The translations under genes were made by a program, and so were the position numbers. A DNA stretch of 25,652 nucleotides from CG1-02-35-72 sp036170135 (GTDB lineage: Bacteria > Bacteroidota > Bacteroidia > Flavobacteriales > Flavobacteriaceae): assembly GCA_036170135.1 (NCBI GenBank), contig JAVHOP010000142.1, positions 1-25,652 on the forward strand, written 5' to 3'. Of this stretch, positions 22,884-25,652 are shown piece by piece. The notes below the pieces were generated by a model that saw only the letters and a program-made list of their open reading frames with translations, ran no database searches and had not been told where the DNA came from. Position 1 is the first letter of the stretch. The number at the start of each line of letters is the position of its first letter.

Positions 22884-23977
22884 TTAGAATTTGAATTTAA
22901 GGCATAAATTGCAAAAGTTCCAAGCCAATGCCCACCTTCATAATTGCCATCAACAATGGCCGGCAATGAGTATGCAATATGAGCATTTGCAATATTTTTT
23001 AAATACTCAAATTCGTGATACTGATTGGCTAAGCCATATAAACACCAAGCGCGACTAAAATTTAACCCATCTAAATGAACTAAATTGCCATCGGTTCTGT
23101 CAGAAACTTTGCCGACTTCTATATTAAAATTGGATTTCAAAATTGAGGGTAAAAAGGCGCTTACCCAATTTATGAATCTATATTTTGGCAAAACTTTGCG
23201 CATGATATCTACCTCTTCTAAACTAGGCGATAAAAAATCGAAACCACCGGGTTCCCAACTTAAGGGCGCATTTTTGTCATTTAAATAAAACGCTCTAGCG
23301 CGTTTTACAATAAGGTCTTTTAAGTTACTATTTCCAACAGTAACGGCATAATCATACGCAAATGACAAGGCAAAAGCAGTATTTGGATGCTCGCCTACTC
23401 TTATCGGATAATTTAGCTTTGGAAGAAAATTGATAAAACTAGCAACCATAACATCGGTTAGCGGTTTTAAATTAGCCTCTAATTCTCTTGCAAACGGATC
23501 ATCCCAAGTGTGTAGTTCTTCTGCCAGTTTTAGAGTCCAAGCCCAACCGTAAGTTCGTTCATAAGACGTGTTATGCTTGCCGTTAAAATAGTTGACCTCG
23601 GCTAGAATATTTGCTTTAGATAAGTTTTCGTCCAATTTATTTTTGATGTCTTGCGCATTATTTAAATTGGGAAATTGCTTTAGCAATTTAACTAAAGACC
23701 AATGACCATGAACAGCAGAATGCCAATCGAAACAGCCATAAAATGCCGGGTGCAAGATTTTAGGGTTTTTAATATCTTCTTTAGAACCCAAAGTTTGTCC
23801 TAGTTTATTTGGATATTCGGTATCAATACATTTTAGAGGTAAAGCTGCTAAGCGGTTCGCTTCTTGAATGGTAAGGCTGATGGCTACTGGCAAATCTTGT
23901 TTTGGAGGCGTGTCAGTATTTATTTTTTTACAAGCAAAAACGCTTAGAAGAATTAAAAGAAAATACCATTTTTTCAT
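22880..23977 (-). CDS. DUF2891 lipoprotein
   Basis: This 365-aa protein has the DUF2891 signature around HPAFYGCFDWHSAVHGHW, GWAWTLKLAEELHTW and HLDGLNFSRAWCLYG. These are rich in Trp and His and suggest an all-helical barrel with a polar active cleft. I chose ATG 23977 over the longer frame to 24109, because it gives a clean lipoprotein signal (KKWYFLLILLSVFAC, lipid Cys16) and does not run into prfB. It should be anchored in the outer or inner membrane facing the periplasm. The function is unknown. As first gene of the pxp operon, joined to the transporter by an ATGA overlap, it probably handles a 5-oxoproline-containing substrate outside the cytosol. Confidence 0.85.
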   Translation of the reverse strand: MKKWYFLLILLSVFACKKINTDTPPKQDLPVAISLTIQEANRLAALPLKCIDTEYPNKLGQTLGSKEDIKNPKILHPAFYGCFDWHSAVHGHWSLVKLLKQFPNLNNAQDIKNKLDENLSKANILAEVNYFNGKHNTSYERTYGWAWTLKLAEELHTWDDPFARELEANLKPLTDVMVASFINFLPKLNYPIRVGEHPNTAFALSFAYDYAVTVGNSNLKDLIVKRARAFYLNDKNAPLSWEPGGFDFLSPSLEEVDIMRKVLPKYRFINWVSAFLPSILKSNFNIEVGKVSDRTDGNLVHLDGLNFSRAWCLYGLANQYHEFEYLKNIANAHIAYSLPAIVDGNYEGGHWLGTFAIYALNSNSK

Positions 23978-24058
23978 TTTAGAAAATTTAAGACCACTAA
24001 TGTAGCAAAATGTATGAATCAATCGGATAAAAACATATCGACAATTAAAGAATAAGTT

Positions 24059-24066
24059 TATTTTTG
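24059..24066 (+). promoter_or_regulatory. -7 box directly before prfB
   Basis: TATTTTTG matches TAnnTTTG and ends 8 nt before the prfB ATG, so a leaderless or very short-leader mRNA is predicted. I find no TTG at the -33 distance, so confidence is limited. Confidence 0.4.
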
Positions 24067-24074
24067 CAAGACTT

Positions 24075-25178
24075 ATGATTACACAAGAGCAAATAAAAAC
24101 GCTAAGCACTCAAATTGGAAATCTAAAATCCTATTTAGCTATTGATGCCAAGCAAATTGCCGTTACAAATGACGAAGAAAAAGCTTCGGAACCCGGTTTT
24201 TGGAATGATCAGAAAGCTGCCGAAGCGCTGATGAGAACCATTCGCGCCAATAAAAAATGGGTTGATGATTATAAAGAACTCCAAAATCTGAATGACGATT
24301 TAGCAGTTTTTTACGATTTTTTTAAAACTGGCGACGCTACTGAAAATGAATTACAAACACAATACGAAAAGGTTTTAACCCTTTTAGAAGCACTAGAATT
24401 TAAAAATATGCTCTCTGATGAAGGCGATAATTTAAGTGCCGTTTTACAATTAACTGCAGGAGCCGGTGGTACCGAAAGTTGCGACTGGACTCAGATGTTG
24501 CTCAGAATGTATTTGATGTGGTGCGAAAAACAAGGCTTTAAAGTAAAGGAATTAAACTATCAAGAAGGTGATACAGCAGGCGTTAAAACCGTTACGATAG
24601 AAATTGAAGGCGATTATGCTTTTGGCTATCTTAAAGGAGAAAATGGCGTTCATCGTTTGGTAAGAATTTCACCTTTTGATAGCAATGCCAAACGTCACAC
24701 CAGTTTCGCTTCGGTATATGTGTATCCGTTAGTAGATGATACCATTGAAATTACCGTCAGTCCAGCTGATGTTACATGGGATTTTGCGCGTTCTGGCGGT
24801 GCCGGCGGACAAAATGTAAATAAGGTAGAAACCAAAGCCATTTTGCGTCATAAACCTACGGGAATTATGGTAGTAAATTCCGAAACCCGTTCCCAACTCG
24901 AAAACAGAGAAAAAGCGATGCAAATGTTAAAATCGCAGTTGTATGAAATTGAACTACAAAAGCAGCGCGCAAAACGCGAAAGTATTGAAGCCAATAAAAT
25001 GAATATCGAATTCGGTTCTCAAATCCGCAATTATGTGATGCAACCCTATAAATTGGTTAAGGATGTCCGTACCGGATGTGAAACCGCACAAGTTGACGAT
25101 GTGATGAATGGTGAAATTGATGCTTTTATAAAAGCTTATTTAATGATGAATGGTCAAAAAAAAATGAATGATGTCTAA
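24075..25178 (+). CDS. prfB: Peptide chain release factor 2
   Basis: This 367-aa RF2 ends translation at UGA and UAA codons. The UGA-specific tripeptide SPF is at 199-201 and the catalytic GGQ at 244-246. Length is complete for the family. In most bacteria prfB needs a +1 frameshift at CTTTGA near codon 25. Here the equivalent place (LKSYLAIDAK, residues 17-26) is read straight through, with no TGA, so autoregulation by frameshift is absent. It is divergent from the pxp operon (97 bp between start codons), and its 3' end overlaps the following HAD gene. Confidence 0.95.
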   Translation: MITQEQIKTLSTQIGNLKSYLAIDAKQIAVTNDEEKASEPGFWNDQKAAEALMRTIRANKKWVDDYKELQNLNDDLAVFYDFFKTGDATENELQTQYEKVLTLLEALEFKNMLSDEGDNLSAVLQLTAGAGGTESCDWTQMLLRMYLMWCEKQGFKVKELNYQEGDTAGVKTVTIEIEGDYAFGYLKGENGVHRLVRISPFDSNAKRHTSFASVYVYPLVDDTIEITVSPADVTWDFARSGGAGGQNVNKVETKAILRHKPTGIMVVNSETRSQLENREKAMQMLKSQLYEIELQKQRAKRESIEANKMNIEFGSQIRNYVMQPYKLVKDVRTGCETAQVDDVMNGEIDAFIKAYLMMNGQKKMNDV

Positions 25179-25652
25179 TAAAATTAATACGATTATCTTC
25201 GACCTTGGAGGTGTTTTAATAGATTGGAATCCAAAATATGTTTACGACAAAGTATTTGAAGGCGATACCGAAAAATCAGATTGGTTTTTAAACAATATCT
25301 GTACTTCGGCGTGGAATGTACAACAAGATGCCGGAAGATTGATGTCGGTTGCAACCGAAGAATTAGTAGCACAATATCCACAATATGAGGACTTAATAAG
25401 ATTATTTTACAAACGTTGGCCCGATATGCTCAAAGGCGATATACCCGAAACGGTTGACGTTTTAAAAGCCCTAAAAGCCTCAAACAAATACCGTATTTAT
25501 GCCTTGACCAATTGGAGTGACGAATCTTTTTATATTGCTAGAGAACGCTTTGAATTTTTACAATTATTTGAAGGTATTTTGGTTTCGGGAACCGAAAAAA
25601 TGATAAAACCAAACAGAGACATATACGAACTTTGCTTGACACGATTTAATAT
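25168..25652 (+). CDS. HAD-family hydrolase, 3' end beyond the window
   Basis: At least 161 codons of a haloacid-dehalogenase-like phosphatase are present. Motif I is FDLGGVLID with the nucleophile Asp, motif II is the Thr in ALTNWSDES, and the motif III lysine lies in EKMIKPNRD. The DLGG form of motif I is common in the YihX-like/HAD-IA group. Two adjacent ATG codons (25168 and 25171) can serve as start. Either overlaps the end of prfB by 8-11 nt in another frame, so the two genes are probably co-transcribed. The substrate cannot be told. The conserved acidic motif IV region lies outside the window. Confidence 0.85.
   Translation, partial: MMSNKINTIIFDLGGVLIDWNPKYVYDKVFEGDTEKSDWFLNNICTSAWNVQQDAGRLMSVATEELVAQYPQYEDLIRLFYKRWPDMLKGDIPETVDVLKALKASNKYRIYALTNWSDESFYIARERFEFLQLFEGILVSGTEKMIKPNRDIYELCLTRFN

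Noticed and set aside
23978..24109. 44-residue N-terminal extension of the DUF2891 protein
   Set aside because: It would overlap the start of prfB and bury the lipoprotein signal. ATG at 23977 gives a normal signal peptide.
24729..24923. Minus-strand 64-codon frame inside prfB
   Set aside because: Antisense shadow of the conserved GGQ region of RF2.
25193..25381. Minus-strand 62-codon frame near the right edge
   Set aside because: Antisense to the HAD hydrolase, whose motifs are clear on the plus strand.

Overview
The window is a chromosomal segment from a member of the Bacteroidota, most likely of the Flavobacteriales. Four things point there: a C-terminal type IX secretion (T9SS) sorting domain on one exported protein; several upstream regions carrying the Bacteroidota promoter pattern TTTG, a 17-21 bp spacer, then TAnnTTTG; the lack of Shine-Dalgarno sequences before start codons; and AT-rich composition with a typical flavobacterial gene set. 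I see no transposase, phage or plasmid genes and no CRISPR array, so this is mainly a core-genome region.

Layout. Positions 1-363 are intergenic, with two terminator-like hairpins and a 17-bp copy of the 3' end of a tRNA-Ser gene. tRNA-Ser(TGA) follows at 364-448 on the minus strand. Every protein gene from 540 to 23977 is on the minus strand; only the last two (prfB and a HAD hydrolase) are on the plus strand. Listed by increasing coordinate, the minus-strand genes form these groups: a DEAD-box RNA helicase and a cold-shock protein (RNA remodelling); a CvfB-like S1 protein, a DUF1456 protein and a large FAD oxidoreductase, probably co-transcribed; a Bax-inhibitor-1 membrane protein; phosphoenolpyruvate carboxylase; PriA; an exported NHL-propeller protein with a T9SS signal, interrupted by an assembly gap; then msrA, an M28 peptidase and threonine aldolase; and last a tight six-gene operon (16933-23977).

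The six-gene operon is the most interesting part. In transcription order it reads DUF2891 lipoprotein, NRAMP-like transporter, pxpA, pxpB, pxpC and a secreted zinc metalloprotease. The first five genes are joined by overlaps or a gap of a few bases (ATGA, TAATG, 6 nt, 8-nt overlap). PxpABC is the prokaryotic ATP-dependent 5-oxoprolinase, so the operon looks like a 5-oxoproline (pyroglutamate) uptake and salvage unit. The transporter has the NRAMP fold but lacks the metal-binding DPGN and MPH motifs (it has GPGT and VPY), so it probably does not carry Mn2+ or Fe2+. A 5-oxoproline or amino-acid substrate is a reasonable inference. The neighbouring ltaE, M28 peptidase and metalloprotease genes give the whole region a peptide and amino-acid scavenging theme.

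Other points. The 100-N gap at 13014-13113 is flanked by two identical 55-bp copies. Collapsing them restores one open 654-codon gene, so the gap is very probably a scaffolding artefact. Two intergenic regions hold arrays of degenerate 7-bp tandem units, each with a different unit but the same period. RF2 (prfB) is read in a single frame, without the usual autoregulatory frameshift.
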